The translations under genes were made by a program, and so were the position numbers. This document shows, in pieces, positions 54,423 through 62,615 of a stretch of DNA of 64,000 bases. The notes beneath the pieces are model-generated. The model did not search any database. It had not been told where the DNA came from and saw only the letters and a program-made list of their open reading frames with translations. Source of the DNA: Bacteroidota bacterium (GTDB taxonomy: Bacteria; Bacteroidota; Bacteroidia; JACCXN01); the NCBI GenBank assembly GCA_013696965.1, contig JACCXN010000056.1, positions 1 to 64,000 on the forward strand, read 5' to 3'. How positions within the stretch are numbered: position 1 is the first letter of the stretch; each line of letters opens with the position of its first letter.

Positions 54423-55418
54423 TCAATTTTCTACCAGGGAATGCTTTTTATTACTTGTAATATTGCTTAAAGTCCAGATTATTTTTTGGGAAACTGATTG
54501 CTTTCTAACAGGACAATCAATTACCTGGCAAATCTGGCATGATTGAGCAACACAGGGGTCAGCATGTATAAAGATTTCAATTCTGCTGCTTGATTTAGAA
54601 AGAATAATATCTTCAATTATTTTTAATTCATCGTGGCATTTTTTTAAATCATAATACCAGGGAAGTGTAATGTGGCAGTCAATATGCAAGTCAGAGCCAT
54701 ATTTAATCACCCTGAAATTATGAATGTCAATCCAATTGTCTTTCCGGTTTTGGTTTAAAACCACTATTATTTTTTCTATTATCTCATTGTCGGCCTCATC
54801 CATTACGCCAGCAATAGATTTTCTCACAAGATTATAACCTGTATAAACTATAAACCCTCCAAAACCTATTGCCACAATATTATCAATCCATGCAATGGAA
54901 GTAAAAAAGATTAATAAAAGACCTAATAACAATCCTAAACTGGATAAAGCATCAGACATAATATGCTTTCCATTTGCATTAATTGTAATTGAATTTAGTT
55001 TTTTGCCTTCATACTTAAGATATAAAGCGAGAAGAAAATTTATAAGGCCAGTAGCCGCAATAAGGTATATACCAATATCGATATTTTTTAAATCCTGGGG
55101 ATTGATGAGGTTGTAAATTGCTTTTGACACTATGTAAACCCCTGCAATTGCAACTAAAAAACCTTCAAAACCAGAGGAAAGGAATTCGATTTTACCGTGA
55201 CCATAAGGATGATTATTGTCTTTAGGCTTTGAAGCAACTGAAACACTATACAAGGCAAATGCACCAGCTGTTACATTTACAATACTTTCCAATGCATCAG
55301 ATAAAATGGAGTTTGAGGCAGTAATAAAGTATGCAAGCATTTTAGCTGCCATCACCAGGATGCTGACAATCAATGCAAGAATTAATGCTTTCTGTTTATC
55401 GCTTATCATTTTTGACAA
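54423..55418 (-). CDS. Cation diffusion facilitator (CDF) transporter
   Basis: A 331-residue metal/proton antiporter of the inner membrane. Six membrane helices span about 10-215. The metal site is carried by helices 2 and 5: SILSDALESIVNV and NGKHIMSDALSSLGL, with His and Asp residues. The cytosolic ferredoxin-like domain follows (FRVIKYGSDLHIDCHITLPW). The C-terminus adds a Cys-rich tail (ADPCVAQSCQICQVIDC, then PVRK), with four Cys in a C-x4-C-x2-C-x4-C spacing, common in Bacteroidota members. It exports Zn2+, Fe2+, Mn2+ or similar; which one cannot be decided. Confidence 0.9.
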   Translation of the reverse strand: MSKMISDKQKALILALIVSILVMAAKMLAYFITASNSILSDALESIVNVTAGAFALYSVSVASKPKDNNHPYGHGKIEFLSSGFEGFLVAIAGVYIVSKAIYNLINPQDLKNIDIGIYLIAATGLINFLLALYLKYEGKKLNSITINANGKHIMSDALSSLGLLLGLLLIFFTSIAWIDNIVAIGFGGFIVYTGYNLVRKSIAGVMDEADNEIIEKIIVVLNQNRKDNWIDIHNFRVIKYGSDLHIDCHITLPWYYDLKKCHDELKIIEDIILSKSSSRIEIFIHADPCVAQSCQICQVIDCPVRKQSVSQKIIWTLSNITSNKKHSLVEN

Positions 55419-55656
55419 TTCGTAATTTTCCCGGGTTCATTTTTTGATAGCACTTGTTCAGAATAAATACTCAAATCCAGAACGAGAACGATTAATTTTA
55501 GCCTCAGTTTTGATGGTGTTCTACTTTTCTTGTTCAAATAAATGCCTCACTACTATTAGGTAAACTAAACAAATAATAACGAATGGGAAGGTAAATAATT
55601 TTATAAAGCAATTTGATAATTATTTAAAAATAGAAGGAATTGATTAGATTTGATAG

Positions 55657-56061
55657 ATGGAAATAGAACAAGTGGATTTTTTACCCGAGCTTAAATTTAA
55701 AACTAGCAGGAGCGGAGGAAGCGGGGGGCAGAATGTAAATAAAGTTTCAACTAAGGTTGAATTGAATTTTGATGTGCTTAATTCCTCTATTCTTGATGCA
55801 CAGCAGAAAATAAAGGTTCTTAAAAAACTAGAAAAAAGAATTACAAAAGAAGGAATTTTACAAGTAATTGTGCAAACTGAGCGCACCCAACTAGGTAATA
55901 AAAGGATTGCCATTGAAAAATTCCATGAATTAATTGCAAAATCCTTTGTGGAAAAAAAGAAAAGAAAAGCCACCAAACCAGGTAAGGCTGCAAAAGAAAA
56001 AAGACTTAAGGAAAAAAAAATCCAAGGGGAAAAGAAAAAATACAGAAAATTAGATGTTTAA
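55657..56061 (+). CDS. arfB: Alternative ribosome-rescue factor ArfB
   Basis: A 134-residue peptidyl-tRNA hydrolase (ICT1/YaeJ type) that frees stalled ribosomes. The GGQ loop is RSGGSGGQNVNKVST with GGQ at 23-25. The family core KVELNFDVLNSSILD and VQTERTQLGNKRIAI follow. The last 35 residues are very basic (KKKRKATKPGKAAKEKRLKE), the tail that enters the empty mRNA channel. The length fits the family, and no stop-codon-recognition domain is present, so this is not a release factor. Monocistronic. Confidence 0.95.
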   Translation: MEIEQVDFLPELKFKTSRSGGSGGQNVNKVSTKVELNFDVLNSSILDAQQKIKVLKKLEKRITKEGILQVIVQTERTQLGNKRIAIEKFHELIAKSFVEKKKRKATKPGKAAKEKRLKEKKIQGEKKKYRKLDV

Positions 56062-56185
56062 TTATCAATCTCTCACAATTAAAAAGAGTATGAAAATAGC
56101 ATTTGCTAAATCTTTTTTATTTCTGATTTGAATATCATCTTATCCTCAAAGAATGTAATCGAATAAATGTATTAAGCTGCATCAA

Positions 56186-56881
56186 TTAATCTGCTTTTTG
56201 TAAAAAATCATTCCACAAGGCATCCTCTTTGGGAGGATTCGCTATTATTTCAATTTGTTCTTTTTTTACAGGATGCATAAACCTTACTTTTCTGGCATGT
56301 AGGTGAATGGAAGCATCTTTATTGCTGCGGGCAAACCCATACTTTAAATCTCCTTTAATAGGGCATCCAATTGATGCAAGCTGGACTCTTATCTGGTGAT
56401 GTCTTCCAGTTTGTGGATTTATTTCCAATAAATGGTAATTGTCAGAAGAAGCGATTAGCTGATAATGAAGTTCTGACCTTAAAGCTCCCGGTTTTTCTAC
56501 CAAAGAAGCCCTGGATTTGTTTTTTTCTTCATTTTTAATTAAATAATGAATTAGGGTGCCATTTTCCACAGAAGGCCTCTGCTTTACAACTGCCCAATAT
56601 GTTTTTTCAACTTCCTTGTTTCTAAACATTTCATTGAGCCTGGTAAGGGATTTGCTGGTTCGCGCAAACAATACAATTCCGCTTACCGGGCGGTCTATCC
56701 GGTGCACGGTTCCTAAAAACACATCGCCCGGTTTATTGTATTTGTCTTTTATATAGTCCTTCACATAATCGCTAAGCGGTTTATCCCCGGTTTTATCACC
56801 CTGAACAATATCGGATGGCCTCTTATTTACAGCTATAATATGATTGTCCTCATAAAGAACTTCTAATTTGGTATTCAGCAT
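56186..56881 (-). CDS. RluA-family pseudouridine synthase
   Basis: A 231-residue enzyme that isomerises uridine in rRNA or tRNA. The catalytic motif HRIDRPVSGIVLFARTSKSL carries Asp63. Further family blocks are VLYEDNHIIAVNKRPSDIVQ, INPQTGRHHQIRVQLASIGCPIKGDLKYG and HLHARKVRFMHPV. There is no S4 domain at the N-terminus, which fits the short RluA/TruC-like forms. The target uridine cannot be assigned. Monocistronic, with the YugP gene behind it on the same strand ending in its own hairpin. Confidence 0.93.
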   Translation of the reverse strand: MLNTKLEVLYEDNHIIAVNKRPSDIVQGDKTGDKPLSDYVKDYIKDKYNKPGDVFLGTVHRIDRPVSGIVLFARTSKSLTRLNEMFRNKEVEKTYWAVVKQRPSVENGTLIHYLIKNEEKNKSRASLVEKPGALRSELHYQLIASSDNYHLLEINPQTGRHHQIRVQLASIGCPIKGDLKYGFARSNKDASIHLHARKVRFMHPVKKEQIEIIANPPKEDALWNDFLQKAD

Positions 56882-56911
56882 TTAAAGTTTGAATTTTCAG
56901 GTATAAAATAA

Positions 56912-56943
56912 AAAATCCGAAACTCCTTAAAGTCCCGGATTTT
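56912..56943 (-). terminator. Hairpin terminator of the YugP gene
   Basis: An 8-bp stem (aaaatccg with cggatttt) lies 21 bases after the stop of the minus-strand YugP gene and 31 bases before the pseudouridine-synthase start. Confidence 0.7.
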
Positions 56944-56963
56944 CTCAATGAATGGTCCGGATA

Positions 56964-57644
56964 TTAATTTCTCCTGCCAAGGTAAATCATAATGTAATAA
57001 GCCAGTGTTGCAAGGGATGCAAGCGCGGCAACAACATAAGTTAAGGCTGCCCATTTTAAGGCGTCCTTGGCTTGAGCGTTTTCAGTACCCCTTGTAATTC
57101 CTGCGGAATTAATCCAAACAAGAGCTCTTCTGGATGCATCAAACTCTACAGGTAAAGTAATAAAACTAAAGAGTGTTGTGGTGGCAAACATTAAAATACC
57201 AATAAGAAGTAATTGAGGGAAAGCATTGAAAAACAAAATACCTCCGAGCAATACCCATTGCATGTATTTTGAAGAAACACTTACAACAGGAACCAGGGTG
57301 GAGCGCATTTGTAACCAGGCATAGGCATGGGCATGTTGAACAGCGTGACCAACCTCATGAGAGGAAACAGCAGCAGCAGCTACACTTTTTCCCATGTATA
57401 CATCAGGGCTTAAATTTACTGTTTTGTTAGTTGGATTATAATGATCAGAAAGATGACCATCAACCGAAATAACTTTGACATCATAGATATCATTGTCTTT
57501 TAGCATTTTTTCTGCTATCTCTTTTCCAGTTAAACCCGCACCATTTGGCACCAGTGAGTACTCTTTGAATTTTTTCTTTAGTTTGCTTCCAATCAACCAG
57601 CTTAAAAGCATGAAAAATCCAAAAATTAAATAAATTCCGATCAT
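56964..57644 (-). CDS. Zinc metallopeptidase, YugP family
   Basis: A 226-residue membrane peptidase. Hydrophobic helices lie at about 3-20, 120-150 and 205-220. The zinc-binding HEXXH is residues 96-100 (SSHEVGHAVQHA). The preceding phrase SLVPNGAGLTGKEIAEKML and the closing FDASRRALVWINSAGITRG match the DUF2268-like YugP family. The expected third ligand is downstream of HEXXH. The substrates are not known. An A-rich leader precedes the ATG. Confidence 0.92.
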   Translation of the reverse strand: MIGIYLIFGFFMLLSWLIGSKLKKKFKEYSLVPNGAGLTGKEIAEKMLKDNDIYDVKVISVDGHLSDHYNPTNKTVNLSPDVYMGKSVAAAAVSSHEVGHAVQHAHAYAWLQMRSTLVPVVSVSSKYMQWVLLGGILFFNAFPQLLLIGILMFATTTLFSFITLPVEFDASRRALVWINSAGITRGTENAQAKDALKWAALTYVVAALASLATLAYYIMIYLGRRN

Positions 57645-58022
57645 CGTTTTTTAGTGTTAATTTTTTATAATTATTTGCAAATATACTCTCAATAAACGTT
57701 CCCAAGGATTCAATATTTTATTTTTTATCCTAATTTAATTAACAAATGACAATTGTGGCAGGTAGAAAAGGCCTTAAAGTGCCATATTGACAACTAGATT
57801 AACACTTTTGATTTAAAAACTGAATTTTTTTATACGATTTGAAAAAAAAATTGGCACCCTGAGTTTTGCGGTTTTTTTTGTTCGGTATTTCATTTTTCAA
57901 AGTAAAACAAATAATGAATGAAAGGCCTGTCAGTAAAGGTTTTCGGCACATTTTTTGATATTTAAAATAAGGAAAAACAAGGAAAATTTAAACATTTAAT
58001 TAGAAAAAAGGAGGAACAAACA
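57645..58022. other. Intergenic region upstream of hsp20
   Basis: About 380 bases with no coding frame. The divergent promoters of the YugP and hsp20 genes must lie here. The only strong element seen is the Shine-Dalgarno at 58008. A TTGGCAC box at 57851 was considered and rejected as a sigma-54 promoter. Confidence 0.55.
58008..58015 (+). promoter_or_regulatory. Strong Shine-Dalgarno of hsp20
   Basis: The sequence aaggagga ends 7 bases before the ATG at 58023. It is unusually strong for this phylum and supports the start chosen. Confidence 0.75.
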
Positions 58023-58475
58023 ATGGCACTAACAGAATTAAAGAAAAGAAGAGACGAAGAACGAGTTCCGGATGTATTTAGGGGTGTTTCCAACTTGTTT
58101 GATGAATTTTTACGAAACGAATTTTTAACAAGGGAAACAGGTTTTGTCCCCGGAGTGAATATTAGCGAGGACAACGAAAACTTTTTTGTTGAAGTTGCTG
58201 TTCCGGGTTATACAAAAGAGGATATTAAGGTTGAAATGAATAATCATATACTTACCATATCTGCTGAGAAAAAAGAGGAAGAAGTGATGGAAGTAGAAAA
58301 AACCTTTACAAGGAGAGAGTTTAGTTATGGATCATTTTCCAGGACTTTAGCTCTTCCAGAAACGGTAAGGGAAGAAAAGATTAAAGCTAAATATGAAAAT
58401 GGAATACTTAGGTTTGTGTTACCTAAAAAGGAAGAGGCAAAACCACAGCCAGCCAAAACAATAGAGATCGAATAA
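58023..58475 (+). CDS. Small heat-shock protein (Hsp20 / alpha-crystallin)
   Basis: A 150-residue ATP-independent holdase. A short N-terminal arm (RVPDVFRGVSNLFDEFLRNE) precedes the alpha-crystallin domain at about 45-135 (GVNISEDNENFFVEVAVPGYTKEDIKVE; RREFSYGSFSRTLALPETV), and the C-terminal tail has an I-x-I-like end (AKTIEIE). The GxxR and ALP phrases of the family are present. The start follows a strong Shine-Dalgarno. An imperfect inverted repeat at 58502-58571 may end the transcript. Confidence 0.95.
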   Translation: MALTELKKRRDEERVPDVFRGVSNLFDEFLRNEFLTRETGFVPGVNISEDNENFFVEVAVPGYTKEDIKVEMNNHILTISAEKKEEEVMEVEKTFTRREFSYGSFSRTLALPETVREEKIKAKYENGILRFVLPKKEEAKPQPAKTIEIE

Positions 58476-58501
58476 TTTGGGAAGTAGTGATTTTTATTAA
58501 A

Positions 58502-58571
58502 AAGAGGTTAAATGAAAAAGCAGTCTATAATTGTATCATCCCTTCGTGATTAGCTTTTTCAGTGGCCTCTT
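58502..58571. terminator. Imperfect hairpin downstream of hsp20
   Basis: Outer arms aagagg/cctctt and inner arms tgaaaaagc/gctttttca lie 27 bases beyond the hsp20 stop, with an internal loop. A plausible but weak terminator or a REP-like element. Confidence 0.4.
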
Positions 58572-58679
58572 GAAAAAGCAGCCTCGTTTTTTTTGAATTT
58601 CACGGTAAAAAAAACAAAAGTAGAAATCGGCATCTTTGCGGAAAGTTTTGGGTTTTTTGCGAGAAAAATATTTCTTTTC

Positions 58680-58864
58680 CAAAGCCGTAAAGAAAATTCA
58701 AAGCTGCAAAAGAAAGTTTCATGCAAAGAGCGCAAAGAAAATTTCACGCAAAGCCGCAAAGAAAGTTTCATGCAAAGAGCGCAAAGAAAATTTCACGCAA
58801 AGCCGCAAAGAAAATATCACGTAAAGAGCGCAAAGAAAATTTCACGCAAAGAGAGCAAAGAAGT
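58680..58864. repeat. Tandem 24-25-bp repeat array, six units
   Basis: Six units start at 58709, 58734, 58758, 58783, 58807 and 58832, each beginning with aaagaaaa or aaagaaag and containing ttcacgcaaag or ttcatgcaaag. Two types alternate (tail agcgc or ccgc), making a 49-bp higher-order period in the first four. A degenerate seventh unit lies at 58680-58708. Several short open frames cross the array in different frames and are not genes. The unit resembles the widespread ttcacgcaaag intergenic repeats. There are no spacers, so it is not CRISPR. Confidence 0.85.
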
Positions 58865-59029
58865 AAATTCAAAATGAAATTTTAATTTTAAGAAAGAAAA
58901 GGATATCTTTTTACATTACCTTTAGCCGGAAAAATCAACATATTGCAATTAAATAGAAAAATAGCAGGAAATAACCTTCAGGGTAGAAAGCTGGTTTAAT
59001 TTATGAAAAAGACAAATTCGAATCAATAA

Positions 59030-59809
59030 ATGGACAAACCTCTAATTTTAGTAACCAATGATGATGGTGTAAACGCACCGGGAATACGAGCGTTGATAGA
59101 AATTGTTCGTCCTTTTGGGCAGGTTGTAGTAGTGGCTCCAGATAAACCTCAGTCGGGAATGGGACATGCAATTACTATAAATAACACATTAAGAGTAAAT
59201 CATATAAAATCCGAAGAAAACTACCAGGAGTACAGTTGTAGTGGCACACCAGTGGATTGCGTTAAACTTGCAGTAAAAAAAATAATGCACAGAAAGCCCG
59301 ATATACTGGTATCTGGAATTAATCACGGTTCAAATTCTTCCATTAATGTTATTTATTCCGGAACAATGTCGGCTGCAATAGAGGGAGCATTGGAGAATAT
59401 TCCATCCATTGGCTTTTCACTTTGTGATCATTCCATTGAGGCTGATTTTTCTGCTTCAAAAAAATATGTTGCCATTATCGTTGAAACTGCATTGAAAAAT
59501 AAAATTCCAGATAATATTTGTCTCAATGTTAATATCCCTGCAATTGATTATCAGGAAATTAATGGAATAAAAATTTGCAGACAATCCGATGCCAATTGGG
59601 ATGAGAATTTTGATGAGCGGGTTGATCCCTCAGGAAAAAAGTATTACTGGCTTACTGGTGTTTTTAAAAATTATGATGAGGGACAAGATACAGATATGTG
59701 GGCCCTTTCCAATAATTATGTAAGCATTGTGCCTGTTCAATATGATCTTACCGCATATAAAGCAATTGAATCTATCCAAAAGTGGAATACTGGAAGTTGG
59801 ATCAAATAA
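59030..59809 (+). CDS. surE: 5'/3'-nucleotidase SurE
   Basis: A 259-residue metal-dependent phosphatase of nucleoside monophosphates. The opening LILVTNDDGVNAPGIRALIEI puts the metal-binding Asp pair at residues 11-12, followed by VVAPDKPQSGMGHAITIN, SGTPVDCVKLAVKK and VSGINHGSNSSINVIYSGTMSAA, all family hallmarks. Length is normal. It is followed 129 bases later by a small membrane protein and then lpxB, an order often seen in Bacteroidota. Confidence 0.95.
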   Translation: MDKPLILVTNDDGVNAPGIRALIEIVRPFGQVVVVAPDKPQSGMGHAITINNTLRVNHIKSEENYQEYSCSGTPVDCVKLAVKKIMHRKPDILVSGINHGSNSSINVIYSGTMSAAIEGALENIPSIGFSLCDHSIEADFSASKKYVAIIVETALKNKIPDNICLNVNIPAIDYQEINGIKICRQSDANWDENFDERVDPSGKKYYWLTGVFKNYDEGQDTDMWALSNNYVSIVPVQYDLTAYKAIESIQKWNTGSWIK

Positions 59810-59938
59810 AAAATCACTGGATAAACAAGGGAGTAAAAAATGAAAATAAATTGTTTGCTAAAGCATATTTAATATAAATATTTGAACCTAGAAAGTAAAA
59901 ATCATTTCTATTTACAATACCAGAAAAATCATTTTCCT

Positions 59939-60235
59939 ATGAATTCTAAAATAAATTTAAATACACTTCCCCTGGGCATAGCTGTTGGATTAATGGGTCC
60001 TATCCTTGTTCTTCTTGCTTTTTATGGGATAAAATTTAGTCATTTAACACTCATGGAGTTTTTAAAAGCTTTTATAACAAATAATGTTTTTGTGCAGTTG
60101 ATTAGTTTGTGTGTGATAATTAACCTCTTTGTTTTTTTTATTTTCATATGGACTCACCGTTATTATGCAGCAAGAGGGGTTATAATGTCCACTTTTATCT
60201 ATACAATTGGCGTTGTAATTTATAAATTCATTTAA
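59939..60235 (+). CDS. Small membrane protein between surE and lpxB
   Basis: A 98-residue protein with three hydrophobic helices: about 10-30 (LGIAVGLMGPILVLLAFYGI), 48-70 (VFVQLISLCVIINLFVFFIF) and 80-98 (GVIMSTFIYTIGVVIYKFI). The ATG at 59939 is preferred. The frame is also open from a TTG at 59882. It ends 25 bases before lpxB, which suggests co-expression and a possible lipid-A or envelope role. The family is unrecognised. Confidence 0.75.
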   Translation: MNSKINLNTLPLGIAVGLMGPILVLLAFYGIKFSHLTLMEFLKAFITNNVFVQLISLCVIINLFVFFIFIWTHRYYAARGVIMSTFIYTIGVVIYKFI

Positions 60236-60260
60236 TTACTAACATTCAGAAATAAAGGGA

Positions 60261-61379
60261 ATGAATTATTACATAATTGCAGGAGAGGCATCGGGAGATT
60301 TACATGCATCTAACCTAATGAAATCCATTACTCGTTTAGATGGGAAAGCAAAATTCAGGTGTTGGGGAGGTGATTTAATGCAGGCTCAGGGAGGTGTTTT
60401 AGTTAAACATTACCGCGAATTGGCATTTATGGGATTTGCAGAGGTTCTGTTGAATATTTCAACTATTTTAAAAAATTTAAAATTCTGCAAAAAAGATATT
60501 TCCGAAAATAAGCCTGATGTGCTAATTCTGGTGGACTATCCTGGTTTTAACCTTAGAATTGCAGATTTTGCTAAAAAAAAGGGGATAAAGGTTTTCTATT
60601 ATATATCGCCTCAAATCTGGGCATGGAAACAAAACAGGGTACATAAGATAAAGCGGATAGTAGATAAGATGTTCGTAATTCTTCCCTTTGAAGAAGATTT
60701 TTATGCAAGATTCAATTATAAGGTAGATTATGTAGGACATCCGTTGTTGGATGCAATTGAAGAATTCAACACTACCAAGCTGCCTTTTGAAGAATTTACT
60801 AAAAAACACAAACTTGGTTCAAAGCCTATTGTTGCGATTTTACCTGGTAGCAGAAAACAGGAAATAAGCAAAATGCTAGAGATAATGTTGAGCATTTCTC
60901 CATTTTATGCTAATTATCAATTCGTAATAGCCCGGGCTCCTTCAATTGATGCTGAATTTTATTCCACTTTTATCAAACAGGGTGATGTGAAAATTATTAG
61001 CAACAGCACTTATGAATTGCTTCAGCATTCAACTGCTGCACTAGTAACCTCAGGTACGGCTACGCTTGAAACGGCATTGTTTGAAGTTCCCCAGGTGGTT
61101 TGTTATTCTGGTGGAATTATCTCCTATACCATTGCAAAAGCACTTATTAAAGTGAAATATATTTCCCTGGTTAATTTAGTGATGGATGAAAAGGTTGTAA
61201 CGGAATTGATTCAGGATGATTTCAATGCTGAAAACCTTAAGCAGCAGCTGGATATCCTGCTTTTTAATGAACAAGACAAGCAAAGACTTTCCAATAAATA
61301 TAAGGAATTAAGAAAAAAATTAGGAAACTGCGGTGCTTCCAACAAAACAGCAAGTCTTATGGTTAATAATCTTCCTTAA
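60261..61379 (+). CDS. lpxB: Lipid-A-disaccharide synthase
   Basis: A 372-residue membrane-associated glycosyltransferase joining two acylated glucosamine units in lipid A synthesis. Signatures are YYIIAGEASGDLHASNLMKS, ELAFMGFAEVL, LVDYPGFNLRIADFAKKKGI, YYISPQIWAWKQNRV, VGHPLLD, LPGSRKQEI and VTSGTATLETALFEVPQVV. Length is normal. It belongs to the envelope-biogenesis transcript after surE and its small membrane protein, followed 41 bases later by the SpoIID-like gene. Confidence 0.95.
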   Translation: MNYYIIAGEASGDLHASNLMKSITRLDGKAKFRCWGGDLMQAQGGVLVKHYRELAFMGFAEVLLNISTILKNLKFCKKDISENKPDVLILVDYPGFNLRIADFAKKKGIKVFYYISPQIWAWKQNRVHKIKRIVDKMFVILPFEEDFYARFNYKVDYVGHPLLDAIEEFNTTKLPFEEFTKKHKLGSKPIVAILPGSRKQEISKMLEIMLSISPFYANYQFVIARAPSIDAEFYSTFIKQGDVKIISNSTYELLQHSTAALVTSGTATLETALFEVPQVVCYSGGIISYTIAKALIKVKYISLVNLVMDEKVVTELIQDDFNAENLKQQLDILLFNEQDKQRLSNKYKELRKKLGNCGASNKTASLMVNNLP

Positions 61380-61420
61380 GATTCAAGCATAGTTTAAGGT
61401 TTATTTCTATTTTTGCAGCC

Positions 61421-62593
61421 ATGAAGCAGTTGTTGTATTCCTTTTTTAGCCTTATTCTAAGCCTTTTTTTAATTTCATCCCAAAACATTAGCTCAGCCAC
61501 TACTGTTAATATTGGAATTTTAACAGAACTTAAGATTTCATCTCTTATACTTTCAGCCCACTATGGCGATTATTATTTATATGGTGATGGTAACCGTATT
61601 ATCTTAATTTCGGGTAATGAAAGCCTTTTATGCCAGGTAAAGGAGGATTCTGTACTTGTGAAAAAGCAAAACACAACAATCGGTACATATAAAATAGTAA
61701 AACTAATTGGTAAAAATGCTCCCAATAGTTTTAATATTAAACCGATGAAACCGGAAAAACCTTTGACTATTTTTGATCATAACCTGGATTTGAGTGTTTC
61801 AAATAAATTTTTTAAAATCATAAACAGGGTAAATATAGAGTATTATGTAGCAGGGGTTGTTGAGGCAGAGAATGGTATTAGTCAAAATTACGAATATTAT
61901 AGGATGAAGTCCATAATTTGCAGGACATATGCTTTAAACAATTTGAGAAGGCACGAAGCCGAAGAATACAATCTTTGTAATACAGTGCATTGCCAAGTAT
62001 ATAAGGCCAAGAATAGGCACAATGATGATATATTAATGGCAGCTTTTGCAACAACAGGAATGGTAATAGTGGATACTAATTTGCAATTGATAACAGCAGC
62101 TTTTCATTCCAATTGTGGTGGACAGACTGTAAATTCAGAATCAGTATGGTCCTTACCTACAAGTTATTTAAAATCGGTTGATGATACATTTTGTTTGAAT
62201 ATGCCACACGCAACCTGGGAACACCGAATAAATAAGAATGATTGGCTGAATTACCTGAAAAAAGATTTCCCTATCCTTTCGGATTCCGCCAGTACTTGTT
62301 GCAATCTAACCTATTCACAAAATAGGAGGGAGATAGATTTTTTAAACGATAGCCTAAGGATACCCTTGAAAAAAATTCGCAATGATTTCAGACTAAAATC
62401 TACTTTTTTTGTTTTTGAACCTCATGGAGATTCAATTCTGTTAAAGGGAAAAGGATTTGGCCATGGTGTAGGGCTTTGCCAGGAGGGAGCAATGCGTATG
62501 GCAAAGCTGGGGTTTAAGTTCAATGAGATTTTGCATTTTTATTATAAAGATGTATATTTAGTAGACCTATCTGTTATTAATTCTAATCAGTAG
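61421..62593 (+). CDS. SpoIID/LytB-domain protein
   Basis: A 390-residue exported protein. A signal peptide covers about residues 1-27. The SpoIID/LytB domain is at about 125-385: RVNIEYYVAGVVEAENGISQNYEYYRMKSIICRTYALNN, FHSNCGGQTVNSESVW and GKGFGHGVGLCQEGAMRMAKLGFK, which match the family. SpoIID is a peptidoglycan lytic transglycosylase. In non-sporulating Bacteroidota the role is envelope-related and not known. A Cys pair (STCCNL) lies before the domain end. Followed 22 bases later by comEC. Confidence 0.9.
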   Translation: MKQLLYSFFSLILSLFLISSQNISSATTVNIGILTELKISSLILSAHYGDYYLYGDGNRIILISGNESLLCQVKEDSVLVKKQNTTIGTYKIVKLIGKNAPNSFNIKPMKPEKPLTIFDHNLDLSVSNKFFKIINRVNIEYYVAGVVEAENGISQNYEYYRMKSIICRTYALNNLRRHEAEEYNLCNTVHCQVYKAKNRHNDDILMAAFATTGMVIVDTNLQLITAAFHSNCGGQTVNSESVWSLPTSYLKSVDDTFCLNMPHATWEHRINKNDWLNYLKKDFPILSDSASTCCNLTYSQNRREIDFLNDSLRIPLKKIRNDFRLKSTFFVFEPHGDSILLKGKGFGHGVGLCQEGAMRMAKLGFKFNEILHFYYKDVYLVDLSVINSNQ

Positions 62594-62615
62594 GAGAACT
62601 AAATATGCTGTAAAA

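Noticed and set aside
57851-57871. Possible sigma-54 promoter (TTGGCAC ... TTTTGC) before hsp20
   Set aside because: The spacer between TGGCAC and TTGC is 8 bases, whereas the strict sigma-54 spacing is 5; no activator gene is nearby.
58680-58864. CRISPR array
   Set aside because: Units are directly adjacent with no spacers, and no cas genes are present in the window.
58593-58877. Open frames of 94 and 62 codons through the tandem repeat
   Set aside because: They exist in two frames of the same repeat, have repetitive Lys/Ser/Arg composition, and lack any leader.
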